DNA of 64,000 bases from Neurospora tetraspora (lineage: Eukaryota > Ascomycota > Sordariomycetes > Sordariales > Sordariaceae): the NCBI RefSeq assembly GCF_033439725.1, contig NW_026944386.1:4340001-4404000 (forward strand). Reading direction: 5' to 3'. Numbering within the stretch: position 1 is the first letter of the stretch; each line of letters starts with the position of its first letter. Of this stretch, positions 1 through 12,398 are shown piece after piece. The translations under genes and the position numbers were made by a program. The notes below the pieces were generated by a model. The model was not told the origin of the DNA and did no database searches. It saw only the letters and a list, made by a program, of their open reading frames with translations.

Positions 1-3000
1 GTCCAAGTTTAGTCATGAATGGGAGGGAACTTACGGCCTCCGCTGTACTTTGTGCCCACTTCCTCAATCTTTGCAGTTCGTTCAGCTGGTTGCTTAACTT
101 ATATAGTAGATCCTTGGACTGCTCCTTGAACCGGTGCAGTTTCTCCTCTTCTTTGGACAGATTGTGCTCAGCATATTGGCAGAATCGCCGAATTATATCT
201 TTCTGTTGGTCATGTATGTCGATCATTACATCCAGGTCGTCCATTGCTTCGCGAAGTTCTTGTTGGAGTTTCTGATTGTCAAAATGTTAGAGATCATGTA
301 TCAAAGCAAGACGCAGACTGTCAACTGTTGCACTTACCTCTTCATCGGTGTTGTCTAGCAGAGGAAGATGTAACGCTGATAGGTCGACAAATGTAGATCG
401 ATCACGGTAGATCAGACTAGCTCGGGAGAGCCAGTGCCTGAGATGACCGAGCATCACGGCGTGTTGCTTACGCTTCATGCCAAATCTATCTTAGTAGAAT
501 GTTCGGTATGTCGCCGTTTTTTGGGTGCTTGGATCTACTTACAACACGTCCAATGACCTCCGAAAATGTATCCAGGACTTGGAATTGGCTCTGCCCAAAG
601 GGAAACAGTCAATAACTTGGCGTCTTCTAACAAAAGGGGGTTGAAGGAAATTACTTGCATCGAGGTTCGTTCGATCAAGCAACACACTGCAACACTCTGC
701 TAGGATGATAAGGCCTATTTCATAGATGGATTGAACCTGGTCGTCGATCTGCGTTGTCACTAAGGGTCTCAGCCGAACACGAATTGACTCGTGAATGCCA
801 TCGATGGTCTGCTTAGCGTTCTTTTGCCAGCTTTGTGGGAAAGATGTAATGATGGTTTGCTCGTCAAGGATCCACATCCATATCTGGTCAACCATTATCA
901 GTCGTTGCACCTGCATGATATTTTGCCTGCACTCTTCGCAGCCATGAAGGTCCGCAAAGGCGTGGTGCTCGGTCAAGGGCCTTGCTGTTGATAACCGTTG
1001 TAACCGAAGCTGTTTGGCTTTGTCGATTTCTGAAATGATCCTCTGGCCTAATCCCATGAAGTCTTTTGGTAAAGACACGAACCTGTGGTAAAGCCCTGTC
1101 AGATAACTTGCTTCGTACGCGTGCGTTTGTTTTGAGTGAGGGTGCTCACCTATAAAAGGGCTCAAAGTCACAGCTGGTCTCTTGACAAACTGTTTGGTCC
1201 TTATCACGCGATACTGTTGACTTGAATCCTCTGTTGATACATTGACGTAGAGTTCGGCGGGGGTGAAAAGGTGATTCGTGAAAAAGATACCGCTCTACTA
1301 TTTGTCGGTCTTTCATCATCGACATTGCCTCAAAAAGTCGAGCGGCGTCAATAAGATATTGGCCAAGCTCACTTCTGACCTGTAGTCGCCCTGTCTCGTC
1401 AATTCCCACGTTTGTGCTCACTCCCTCGGGCAGAAACATGCGCTCAACGGTCGATGTCAAGCTTTTCATGTTGGTAAACCGAAGTGCGCGAGCTAGGAGA
1501 TACATTTTGTCCTTGCCGTCAGAGGGTTCGGCCTCGTTTTTGCCTTTATCTTTTTCTGTCCCAGGCCGCGGAAGCTCACTTCGATTCTCGACGCGGCGTA
1601 ATCTTTGCAGCTCCTTTTTGACGCGTTCCTTTTGGCATTGCCTGTCCGACTTGCCATCAATTATCCTTGACATCGTTTGTCGTACACGATTCGTCTCCCA
1701 GTGAAGGTACGGCATCTGTCTATGTTAGTGGCTCGATATGATCAACGAAGGGGCACAAACGTACAAACAGGACAATGTTCTTTGAACTCTGCTCAATTTG
1801 GCCCGTGTCAGACGATACCATCTCACACAGAGGGCGCATGTGTCTGGCATGCACAATACCACTTCGAGTTCCTTGCTGTTGTCCATGCCAGTATTGAGGC
1901 CGCAGAAGCAGCTGGGTCGATGTCTGAATGGCTGGGCTCTGTCCTTTGCTTCTCACATCCGGCTTTGCATCGGCGTAGTAGTTCGCGATGACTTTCTATC
2001 GCGAGAGTTAGCGATGCATCCCTCTTTGACATAGGTACAGCCTGTAATCGCTGCGGATAGCATTACCTCAACCCACTGTGCATTATTCGTCAGCGAAGTC
2101 TCAACACGCGACCGGTGAGTGGCAATACACGTACCGCCATATTGTTCGAAGGGACATGAAGATATCGGATCCTGCGGGGCTCCGCCAGGTCTTCATTTCT
2201 GTCCCGCCGTAGGATATTCCAGTCTCCCTTCGGGTTACATTGCTCATTTTTTAGATCTCTCCCATTGTTTAGGAGCCGATTCATTGAGATGCGCTGGTCA
2301 GGGAACGTTCCCCTGACCCCAACATCGGTGAGTTCGTCGTTGGCTGGTTTCAAGAACTGTCTGATGGTGGATGATGAATCAGTACCGGGTGAAGCCTGGA
2401 TCTGCTCCTCTTGAACGATAAATTCGATGAGATGGGCGTAGACGTCTCGTTCAATGCTGTACTCTAGGTCTCCGGGAGCGAAATTTCGGTCATTATTAAT
2501 CCCATGTTGCTCGATGAAGCGTTGAACCTCTTCGCGTCCGGTCTGGATCCTGTCAGAAACTGTGTGTTCTCCAACCTTTACCTCATCGATGGGCCTGTGT
2601 TTCCCTTGGGGCCCCTTCCTCCATTTCCGAACGGTTGGAATACCATCCTCGAACTTCTCAGAGGTCATCCACTTATGACGACTCCTCTGCACGTTGGCGA
2701 CAAGACCTGGCTGTCCACCCGACGACGGAGGTTTCATGATAGCCCGGCGCATTACCTCGGTTCGTTTGTACCGGGCCTCAATTGCAATTGCCACGTTAAT
2801 CATTCTTTTCTTCATCGTCTCATCGAGCTTCGCGTTGATTTCGTCCGTCGAAAGAGGTCTTTGAGCATTGTCCATTGCCATCCCGAGCTTCTTACGCTCA
2901 ATCTCACGCTCATTGACCCAGACATGATTCGATTCCTTGAAGAAATCGGGCCGCTGGCAGATCTCGATGCAACCGAAATAATGTTGTACCGGGTCTTTGA

Positions 3001-3151
3001 CGGCTTGTTCGTGCGGTTCGGTTGAGAGGCAAGTGGTTGGCTCGTTATATGTGTCGAAGAGCTGCGGACCCCTCTGAGGTTTCCATATTGCTGAGAGGTC
3101 GGTAGGATGTCGTGTCAGCTCGGGCCTGGTGAAGAGAAGAGTAGACTTCAT
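1..3151 (-). CDS. CorA-like Mg2+ transporter-domain protein, paralogue A (3' end outside window)
   Basis: Large fungal protein of the type that ends in a CorA-like membrane domain; the terminal membrane exons lie beyond base 1. Proposed exons: 2135-3151, 2067-2075 (micro-exon, Trp-Val-Glu), 1765-1995, 1150-1715, 659-1082, 543-590, 338-466, 35-271; about 887 residues in the window. Visible landmarks are HYFGCIEIC, RIRYLHVPSNNM, MPYLHWET and VDQIWMWILDEQTIITSFP, each matched in the downstream paralogue. The last exon here is helical and charged, as expected before the membrane segments. The intron after residues DRTNLD appears to use a GC donor (GCAAGT) where the paralogue has GTGAGC. Compared with the paralogue there is one extra intron (1149-1083). 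The exon 6 acceptor (TAAG) is weak, so that boundary is tentative. Ion transport is inferred from the family; no substrate can be read from sequence. Confidence 0.75.
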
Positions 3152-4146
3152 TTTCCGAGGCGTCTCTCGGCAGCAATGAGCCTCAGTGGATCAGGTCGGC
3201 GTATGTCAATTCATCGACTGTTAGAAGAATAATAATCTGTCAAAAGCTGATATGAGCAGTTTGGAGCTGGAGAAGGAGGGTACCTTGTGCAATTTTGCCT
3301 CGAGCTCTACCGTAGGCTCGATGAGCTGACAGGCTGAGCCGTGGGGGAACTTTGTTGATGCCATTTTGACCTTTTAGGTAGCGGATCGACGGCAGCCACA
3401 TCTTATCGTGTTCACGTTGAGTCGTATTTGAGCAATGAGTATGCAGGCAGAGAGATAGGCATAGATGCAGTCAGACCGGCATACAGGCGGCTGAAATGCA
3501 GCTCGGTGGTTTGGGTGGGTGGTGTACTGCACTGCGACCCGACCTGAATGGGGATACTGAAGGTGGGATGACCAATACGTACAATGTCGCATCAAGCACG
3601 ATGAAAAGAAAGAAGATTGAAGAGGTGGTGTAGTCACAGAATGTGAACAAGAAAAAGTCTGTGACGATTCGTCGAGAGGACGGTGGCGTTGGAGGGGGTT
3701 GAAAGTATCATGTACGGAGGGAAAGTCTCAACCAAGCGAGATGTCGAATGAACCAAGCGGGCTTTCCCAACTCGTCTCTTCCTACAGGTATGGTCGCTCC
3801 TTCCGGGCAGCTCCCCATACTTCTTACCCAATCTGAGATTGAGATTCCGAGCGCAACTGCCTGACGGGAAGTATTCAATCTCCTGATGTTGCACAAGGCT
3901 GTCGGCCCAACTGAGATCCTCGTCTCGGAAACTGCCCCGCTTCTTCCACCCACCCTCCTTCTGTTAAGAACGGGATAAAGGGAGGTTGGGAGTGAAATGA
4001 CTTCCAACAAGATCACCGATGAAAAGCGGTAACTTGGGGCTTGGGAAGGAGGATAAAGGGAATGAATGAATCAATTTTACTGCGTAGCTGGGTTTGCAGT
4101 CTTTTTCGCACTGCCAATTAACACTATGACCCAGAATTGCGCTTGT
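3152..4146. other. Intergenic, paralogue A upstream / paralogue B downstream
   Basis: About 1 kb between the two tandem minus-strand genes. Only short uninformative reading frames are present; it should hold the promoter of paralogue A and the 3' UTR of paralogue B. Confidence 0.6.
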
Positions 4147-7100
4147 TCACACAATGTCTCCATCATCCCCTCTTCTACCGCTCATTAGCGGCGGTTCTGG
4201 TGTTCTAGCACCTCGTGACATTGGTGTATTACCACCGGCCATCGTGTACACTTGCGTTGTACCGTTGGATACCGTGGATGGAGGTCTCATACCACTCTGT
4301 TCGCTGTGTTCGTTGGTCTCACGAACTTCAGGTTTGCCATCTCTGGTCGACACCGATATGGAGGAAGGTTTACCTTCTAGAGTTGGGCTGTTCCCCGCCC
4401 CGAAGAGCCTGCTGAGCCAGCTCCGTTTTGGCGTTTCCGACGCCGCGTTGGCAATGTCAGAAGCTTGTTCGTCTGGGTTGTTCTGCGTATTGAGCAGTTC
4501 AGCCCTCCGGGCGGCTCTCTTTCGCTTGGCTTTTCGCACTTCTTCCTTCATCTTCCGGACTTTGAGCTCGGTCTTATACATGAGGTATTCCGACCGGTAT
4601 TCATCGTGGAACATTATCCAGAACCTGTATAGCTGAGAGTAGACCACGATGATCGTGAAGACATATTTTGTGAAGGATACGACCGTTGCCCGGAGCAAGG
4701 GACTGAACGCGACAACGATCGTTGCGATGATGATACCTATAGATATGGAGACTGTTGTTTGGCATACAGATTAGCATAAATACATGGACCGGGTACAATG
4801 AGTGGTAGTCAATATCACTTACACATGAGTTTGAACTGTTCCCCCAAGTGCATGGGACCGCCACCAGTGAATTCCCAGTTGTTCATGCCGAAGATGCTCG
4901 ACATGAATGACAAGGGCAGCTGGATACCATACAGATTAGGCATGTCCTTTCTCCTCGCTGGGGATGTTAGATTTCAACTTACAAACACAATAGTAACAAT
5001 CGTGAACATCATGACAGCACGTCCTTGGGCGACGGCCTCCTCAGCTTGCCTGACGGACTCCCAGGCTTGCACTACACTTGACTGTTGTTGTTTCAATGCA
5101 AGAAGATCGTTGACCTGCGAACGTCCATGTCAGCATGCCTTCTCAAATCCAATGCAAAAGGCTGCGGGATAACTCACACTGTCAGCTGTACTCTTAGCAC
5201 CTGCTCTTAGTCCTTCGAGCTCGTCGATTCGGTCGTTCACTTCTGAGAGTAGCTCCTGGTATTGAACCCGGAACCATCCCAGTTGCTTTCTTCTTCTAGT
5301 TTCTTCGTCATCTGTTCCGGGTTGCTCCTCGCTCTTGCCATTGCTGCCACTCCTGACACTTGCGTTACCTGATGGCTTGCGCGAGGGCTCCAAGGTATCT
5401 TCCTCTATGAAGCAATCGCCGCTCCATCGGTTCTTGGGATCCAAAATATGCTCAACGTGTCTGCGGAATCTCTTCATGATGTCTCTTTGTCTCTTGTGGA
5501 CGTGCAGCATAATGTCCAGCTCGTCAAGGATATCCTTGACCTCGCGTTGAAGCTTCTATCCAAACAGTTAGCATGTGGCATACCAGAGGCGAATGCCAGA
5601 GTGAGTAGTGTACTTACACCTTCAGGATTGATGTCGAGCAAGGACACATGTAGATTAGCTGAGCTGACGTATTTAGACCTGGCTCGATATATCTTGGAGG
5701 CTTCTTGCGTCCAGTGCCAGACATGGTGGAATGATATTGTGTGTTGATTTGTCTAGATTCAACCATTTAGCTCAGGGTAGACCGGCATAAAGGAGCATGG
5801 TGATACGTACAACTCGCCCAATAGCTTCAGAGAAGATATCCATCACTTGCGGTTGGCCCTCCTGAAGAAAATTTCTGTCAGCTTGCATCCGTAGCTGTCA
5901 CTTTGGGATACTACAATGTAGCTCACATCAGCCCTGGTCCGATCGAAGAAGGTGTTTGAGCATTCGTCCAGAATAATAAGCGCCAGATCATAGACCGATC
6001 TCACTTGGTTCTTGCGGAACGACTTTAAACGGGCCCGTATCGATCGGTGTACTCCCGACAAATCATGCTTGTTGCTTCCATAGCGCCGCGGAAACGAGGT
6101 AATGATTGTGTGCTCATCAAGAACCCACATCCATAGTTGATCAACCATGATGAGCTGGGAGACTCTCTTGATGTCGCTCTTGCACTGGTCGCAGCCGTGC
6201 TCATCAGTTGTCTCAGAATGATGAGTCCACTTCATAAGTAGCGAAACATCACCCTCGACATACTGAGCTGTACCATGATCTCCAGGTCCATGAGCCGGCT
6301 CTTCCCCTGTCACGGGTGTGGCGCTGTTTGTTGTTCGATTCAAGGGTTGTTGAGGAGAGCTGTGGCGTTTAATCCAGGAGTGCTTAGGCTTCTCTGCCTC
6401 CTGGAGTTTGTGGATAAAGTCAAGCTTCGTATCTCGGTAGATGACCTGATCTCTATCTCGAGCCTTGGTGGTTCTTAGTGTCCAGTAGTAAGACTGATCC
6501 AATGTGCGACGCGGGTGGAGGGGAGGGTCGTGGAAAAGGTATTTCTCCAGCATTCTCTGGTCCCTGAACGTTGACATGGCCTCATAAAGGCGAGCAGCAT
6601 CCACCAGATACTGACCCAATGCACTCATGACTATCAGACGACCAGAGTCATCGATATGAGGCCTTTCACCGCGTCGAGCTTCCCGGCGACGTCTGAAGAG
6701 TTGATAAAGTGCCAGGTCAACGGTTTGAAGCAGCTTATTTTGACTCTCAGGGTCTTCAGCACCCTCTTTGGGATGCTTTATCTTCCTTCTCTCCATGTCA
6801 TCCTTTGAGCGTTCGGTGAGTTTCTCTCTCTCTTTCTGTCGACTTGTCTTTTTCTGCTGCTTTTCTCCCTTTTGGGTTTGACGGAATTTGTCGGATTCAA
6901 TATCGATCAGCCTCGAAATGGTCTCCCTCCTACGGTCTGTTTCCCAGTGGAGATATGGCATCTACAAGTCAAAAGAGTGTCAGCGTTATGTGTGTTGGGA
7001 AATGCGATAATTATCAGTATCATTGACGTACAAAAAGAACAACGTTCTTCGGATGCTTCTCGATCTCATTTGTCTCGGTTGACACCACCTCGCAGAGAGA

Positions 7101-8588
7101 ACGCATGTGTCTTGCGTGCACTACACCGCTTCGAGTCCCTTGTTGCTGACCTCGCCAATACTGTGGGCTCAAGAGCATGTGTATTGGGGTTTGCACGCTC
7201 TGATGCCTGAGTTTGCGATTGAGATCTGGTGTTTCGGTTTCGTAGTAGTTGGCAATGGCTTTCTGTTGTCGTGTGAGCTTTAGATCTGGAAATTTTGGGT
7301 GCGGGTGTCAAGAGCTTACCTCCACCCACTAAAGCACAGCGAGTTGTGTCAGTCAGTAGCCAGCGAGGAAGAAAACTTGTAGTATGAAGGACTGAAAGGG
7401 GAATGCATATTCGGTTTGAGAGTTACGTACTGCCATATTATTTGATGGGATGTGGAAGTATCGGATCCTCTTTGGCGGTCCCGAATCATCTTGACTCTTG
7501 CATCGGTTTCTTGACAGGATGTTCCAATCGCCTTCCGGATCATGGGTTCTCAACCTAGGATTATCAGTGCTTTCCGGTCCAGGAGTAACCCCGTTGTCGA
7601 GGAGAAAGCTCATGGATATGCGCTGGTCTGGGAAGGTCCCTTTGAAACGGCCGTCGGTCAATGGTTCATCAACCGGTGTCAGGAAAGACCCAGCATCTTG
7701 ACTTGGCCTGCCTGTGTCGTATTCGGTGCTGAACTGGATGAGATAGGCATTGACATCTCGCTCGAGATGATATTCGGTATCAGTGTCTTCCGCTAGTTCA
7801 TTGCTGGGATCCTGATTGGATTGATGGCCATTCTCCGATTGCGTATTCTTTTTCGTGCGTTGCTTTTTCGCAAGATCTTTGACTTTCTTTCGTCCTGGCT
7901 CGTCGGATTCGTTGTTGTCATCATCTTCATTTTCACCCTTCATCTCTTTTCTCCATTGACGCACCAATTGAATTCCTTGGATGAAGCGAGGTGACCTCTT
8001 CCACCTGGTACGACTCTCCTCTAGCTGGTTAACAACGCAATCCTCCTTCTTGACTGCTGGCTGCTGGCCTGAGAAGACCCTGGAATGGCGGGTTGGAGTC
8101 TTGCTGAGCGCGTTTCGCAAAATCTCTATCCGCTTGTATTGAGCCTCGATAGCAATAGCCACACTCCCCATTCTCTTTTCAAGCCACTCATTGGCTCTTG
8201 CCTTCGAGATGGAATCAATCGTGATGGGATCGCCATCAGGAACAGGGTGACCCGCTTCCTTGAGCTTCTCTTGGGCGGCCTTCAAGTGGTTCTCCCATTT
8301 GTCGTTGTCGTTGGTGACAAGAAATTTCTCCATGGTATTTGCCAGTTCTGTGTAAACTTTCCCATATTGAATGTCCCATTCGTGCTCCCAATGCGGGTGA
8401 CCGGGCTTCAGGAATTTGGCTCGGTCGCATATCTCGATGCATCCAAAGTAGTGCTGGACAGCATCTTCGACGGTGTTGTCATGGGGTTCTGTGGAAAGAC
8501 AACTGGTGGGTTCATCTTCCGGGTCGTAATGCGTTAGGTTTCGGGGACTGCAGGCATCCACAAAGGCTCGAAGGGTTTCCGCTCGCAT
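4147..8588 (-). CDS. CorA-like Mg2+ transporter-domain protein, paralogue B (complete)
   Basis: Ten-exon gene, about 1276 residues. Exons: 7431-8588, 7320-7328 (9-nt micro-exon, Trp-Val-Glu), 7032-7262, 5927-6961, 5811-5861, 5618-5752, 5178-5555, 4983-5114, 4823-4919, 4147-4751. All proposed introns are GT-AG and the frame stays open throughout. The N-terminal half has the fungal landmarks HYFGCIEIC, RIRYFHIPSNNM, MPYLHWET and VDQLWMWVLDEHTIITSFP. Near the C terminus a hydrophobic segment is followed by SSIFGMNNWEF, the GMN signature of CorA channels, with further hydrophobic helices and a charged cytosolic tail. Such proteins are predicted membrane Mg2+/divalent-cation transporters, often with long N-terminal extensions in fungi; transport itself is inference. 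It is a tandem duplicate of the gene at 1-3151. Start chosen at the first Met of the long first exon. Confidence 0.83.
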
Positions 8589-10920
8589 GATGGGAGAATG
8601 GTGTGGTCATCGGTGAAGGCAAGTTGGAAGCAAAGAGAACGAGAACACGACAGGTAGAGAGTACAGCTGCGAGCCTGAGGGAGACCAGAAGAATTTCTTG
8701 CTAAGAGTCAGGGGAATAGATATATCCCGAGGGATGAGTACTTGCCGTCTTGCCTAGAACGTACAGATGTGATAGCAAGTTACGCACCCGAGTCTCGTCA
8801 TGATCGTGATCAAATCGCCCCCGGCGACATTGAAGATACACTGTGGAGAAGGCGACGAATAACAAGAGGGGAAAAGAATCGGGCAATAATTCATGGGGCC
8901 GGAAATGCAACAGGAACCTTCGAGGCCGGAGCGACGCCATATTCCAGAACTACTGGGTGGTGACCACTTGAGGCCCCGTCGATGTTGCACAGCATCAAGC
9001 CCACCAACTTTCCGTGGGCTGGCCCGGAGGAAACCATTCTTTCGAGCATACTAAAGAGGAGGGAGGAGATTTGTCAGAGAGCAGAAGAGGCTCTGCGCAA
9101 CAGAGAAAAAGACCCTTGTCCATAATGCAGTGTGTGACACTGGGAGCCCTGCGGTTACATCCAAAGTGTGATGGTATCCGTCCTGACATGAACCGTGTCC
9201 CGGGAAATGAGATGGATGTGGTAAGGAGCGGGTAGGGTGAACTGGTGTGAGGGGAGAAGAGGTCGAGATAGGGTGCGGTCAACCAATCACGGCCAGCCAT
9301 TGGATGGCCACTGCAGGCCGGCGAGAGACTAAGAGTGAAGAGACGAAAGGTTGACGGGATGGAGTGACAGATTTGCGTGGTGTTGAGACACCATGAGGCC
9401 GTCCGAAAACGCACAGCCACCCAACAGAAATCAGGAATGGGCGAGCTATACTCGATAGGGGGCAGCTGAATGTTGGCTGACGGCGGGGGTGGTGTTGCGG
9501 ATGTTACCTGGCAAGCGGCGCAAGCCTGGTGCCATCTGTGTTGTGCTTGTGCTGACGGGAGGCGAAGGTTCGAAATGGGATGGATGTCCGAGGCACGAAA
9601 GAATTGCCGTGTCGAGTTGGTGGGTGACGCCATGATCACTGGTGATGATGGTGGTGAAGTTCTCGGAGCCTGATTGAAAGATGCAGAAGTTTGTGATGTT
9701 GAGTGGAAGTGGTGCAAGTCTGGACGGGACGAGACGGAATCTGCAATGTCAGCAGGCGGCAGCAGCCAAAAAGCACTGAACTGCAGAGGGCATGGGCCTT
9801 ATCGAGCCTATCAATTCGGTGCCGGCGGCAGCAAAGTGCGGGGACTGGGGACGGGAAGAGGGAAGGTGCAACTGTGGTGCCAACGCGGGAACGGACTCAT
9901 GTCCGAAACTTCAATCAGGTCGAGACTTCCCGAATTATGAAAGGAAAGAAGGAAGGAGATACAGGAGCTGAAAATTCTGCGCTTTCCACATCCAATTGAG
10001 AATGCATCCCTCTTTTGTTTCTGTCGACCTGACTGAAGGAGGCCGGGGATCTTCAACTTGAAAGCCCGACGCCCTCCAATCCGTCAACCCCACGACAGTT
10101 TCCCCGCTCCAACATCATCAAAATTGGCCTCCATCGTCGCCCCGAATGCATGCACAAATACCAATCCCGCGGCCTCAAAGTCTCCCCCGTTCCGAGTCTG
10201 GGCTCGGTTCTCTCAAAGCTGAAGAACGATCACTACCCCGCGGATCCAAGAACTGCCACAGTCGACGGCCATTCATCAGACGCCAAACTCTTGCTAAGAA
10301 AGAGATGCTCGGGCAAATAGGCGTCGTGTACGAGCGAAGATGGATAACTGCTCATGTTGTGAGACACGAACGAACAGCCTTACTTCAGGGCTCGATGCCA
10401 TATTGTGGATGATGTTCGCAATGGCCTGTCTGGATCCTATCACTCGGGTGAGTTCATTCGCCCCCTCCCTCTCTCCAGTCTCCACGCTGCTCGATATCCA
10501 TAGAAAGATGCAGAATAACCGAACATGCCTCAGACTCTGGGTGGGCTCAATCTCCCCACACCCGCCTACTAGTAATGCCTTGGTTTGAGCTTTACATTTT
10601 TTGTCTATCTTGCAGCTAAGTTCACTTCAATGATCGTTCCTTTCCAAGATACCTGATCGTTCAGATGTTGTCGCCAGCATGGTTGTCGAGGGGTGGATGC
10701 GGCCTAAAACAGTGGTGGAGTCTCGCTTCAACGGCGATCCGGGGAAGGCTACAGTACCCGCTCAGCCAAGGGTTGAGGCCTTCTGGGCGCCAGTGATGAG
10801 CCAAGGGACCATTCAGGCTTGTTTTCTGCTTGGGACTGATTTCGTGCATCCAATTGCTAACATCTGTGTGAACAGAATACTAAACCTTGATCTTTGACAC
10901 AAAAAAAAGAAGCGAATGTT
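8589..10920. other. Long intergenic region without a supported gene
   Basis: About 2.3 kb. The longest frame (8995-9717, minus, 240 codons) is Ser/Pro-rich with no domain and no fungal gene architecture. A short plus-strand frame, 10150-10320 (56 residues), has coding-like codon use but no recognisable family. The region should include the promoter of the minus-strand gene ending at 8588. Confidence 0.5.
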
Positions 10921-12398
10921 TTACCACCGGAGAGGCCAGTTCTCCTCGTCTCTTTCCACCCCGATCCACACCTCGTTCTTCACCATGATTGCTCCCTCCG
11001 TCTTGGCTGCATTGCACTCCGTCAAGCTTATCGTTGTTGAAGTCAGTGACTTGAAAGCGGTTATATGGGTGGTGGATGAGCTTTCGTGCGCTGACATGGT
11101 ACTCCTGGTCCCTTGGCTATGAGCCGTCCCTCGACTTCGAGTTCTCTCCGCGTTATAAAACCCCAATATGTCGTCAACACTGTCATTTCTTCTCCTTCTA
11201 CTCTTCGTCTGCATGCTGGCGGGACTCAATGGTGTTTGGAATGTCTCGACATCCCGTAAGGACTCCATGTCGACAACGGTGTGTGATGAGGCCGAGTCGC
11301 GGACGTACGCTGGCGGTGGGGGACTCGGACTGCGTTCAGCTTTGCTGCCTGCTCCAGTTGTGGGCGTTTTGTGGTCTCCTGATTGCTTTTCTTGTTGTTC
11401 TTGTTTGTGTTGCTCGACTATCGTGAACTCGGGCATTTCCAGGTTGTTTCGGTTTGGTGGGAGTTCGTCATGGTCTTCAGCCATTCCACGGCGTCGGAGA
11501 TATAGCGGACGCAGGGTCGGTATGCCCAGGCACACCATGGCCACTGCTATTTCGGCACCAGCCCAGATGAAGTACGGGGCAAAGTTGTCTACGGTTTGTC
11601 AGTACGTGAAGTCACTGCCATGGGATCAGGCTGGCTTACAAGTGTAATCCCAAATGTTGAGGCGTGATAACACAACGGTTCTTGTGATGCCGCAAGCACC
11701 AGCTCTGAAAAATGTCAGTTTGAGTCCCTAACCAAAAAAACACCAACAACGAGTATATCGAGTACTCACACCACACCAAGGCTCATCCCACTCGCCAGCA
11801 TAATCTTCTCCCGTCGTGGCATCCTCAAAGACCAGATGAAGAGCCACGGGAAAATGGCAAAGATGAAATCACAGACACTGGACCACACTCCCAACCCAAC
11901 ACTCATCGGCTGAATCTTGATGTGCCATTTCCCCGGAGTTCTCAATGGATCCCAGCTGGCCTTTCTCGGTGTCGTCTGATTCCATAGCATGACCACTAAC
12001 GCAAATGACGTCCCTGCCGTCACCACGATCAGCGCCCAGAGCGCCATCTTCTGTCCCCTTAACTGTACCACCCTCAACAAGAAGAACCCCATCGACAACT
12101 TGGCCATGGCGTTACCCGTTATCGCAAAGGTGTTGGCGACATAGCTCCAAAAGATTGATCTCGACGTGTCATCGAGCGATAGCGACCACAGACTGGCCCC
12201 CATGCCAAAGTGCACCGAGACATGAAGGAAGGCGGCGAATAGAAGAAGAAAGAGGCCGGTCAAGACGTAGACGTAGTCTTCGGTACCGATGAACTTGACG
12301 ATGTGTATGCGAGTATAAAGGCGTAGGAACATGAAGGAGAGTGAGAGAAGGGTCATGGACCAAACGGCGACGACTACTTCTAGTTGGCGCTGTTCCAT
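10921..12398 (-). CDS. Seven-helix integral membrane protein, SAT4/PTH11-type rhodopsin-like domain
   Basis: Three exons: 11770-12398, 11640-11704, 10921-11588; about 453 residues. Residues 1 to about 285 contain seven hydrophobic helices, starting with EVVVAVWSMTLLSLSFMFLR and ending with EIAVAMVCLGIPTLRP. In between are typical motifs of the fungal rhodopsin-domain family: Arg-Leu-Tyr-Thr-Arg after helix 1, Glu-Asp-Tyr before helix 2, and an FFLLRV stretch. The cytosolic tail is about 165 residues, rich in Ser, Pro and charged residues, as usual for this group. Members include PTH11-like receptors and many uncharacterised plasma-membrane proteins. There is no CFEM domain at the N terminus, so it is not a canonical PTH11. 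Splice sites are good and all frames join. A role in sensing extracellular cues is a family-level inference only. Confidence 0.85.

Noticed and set aside
8995-9717. 240-codon minus-strand reading frame
   Set aside because: Ser/Pro/His-rich composition, no domain, no splice partner or start context; looks like a chance frame in GC-balanced intergenic DNA.
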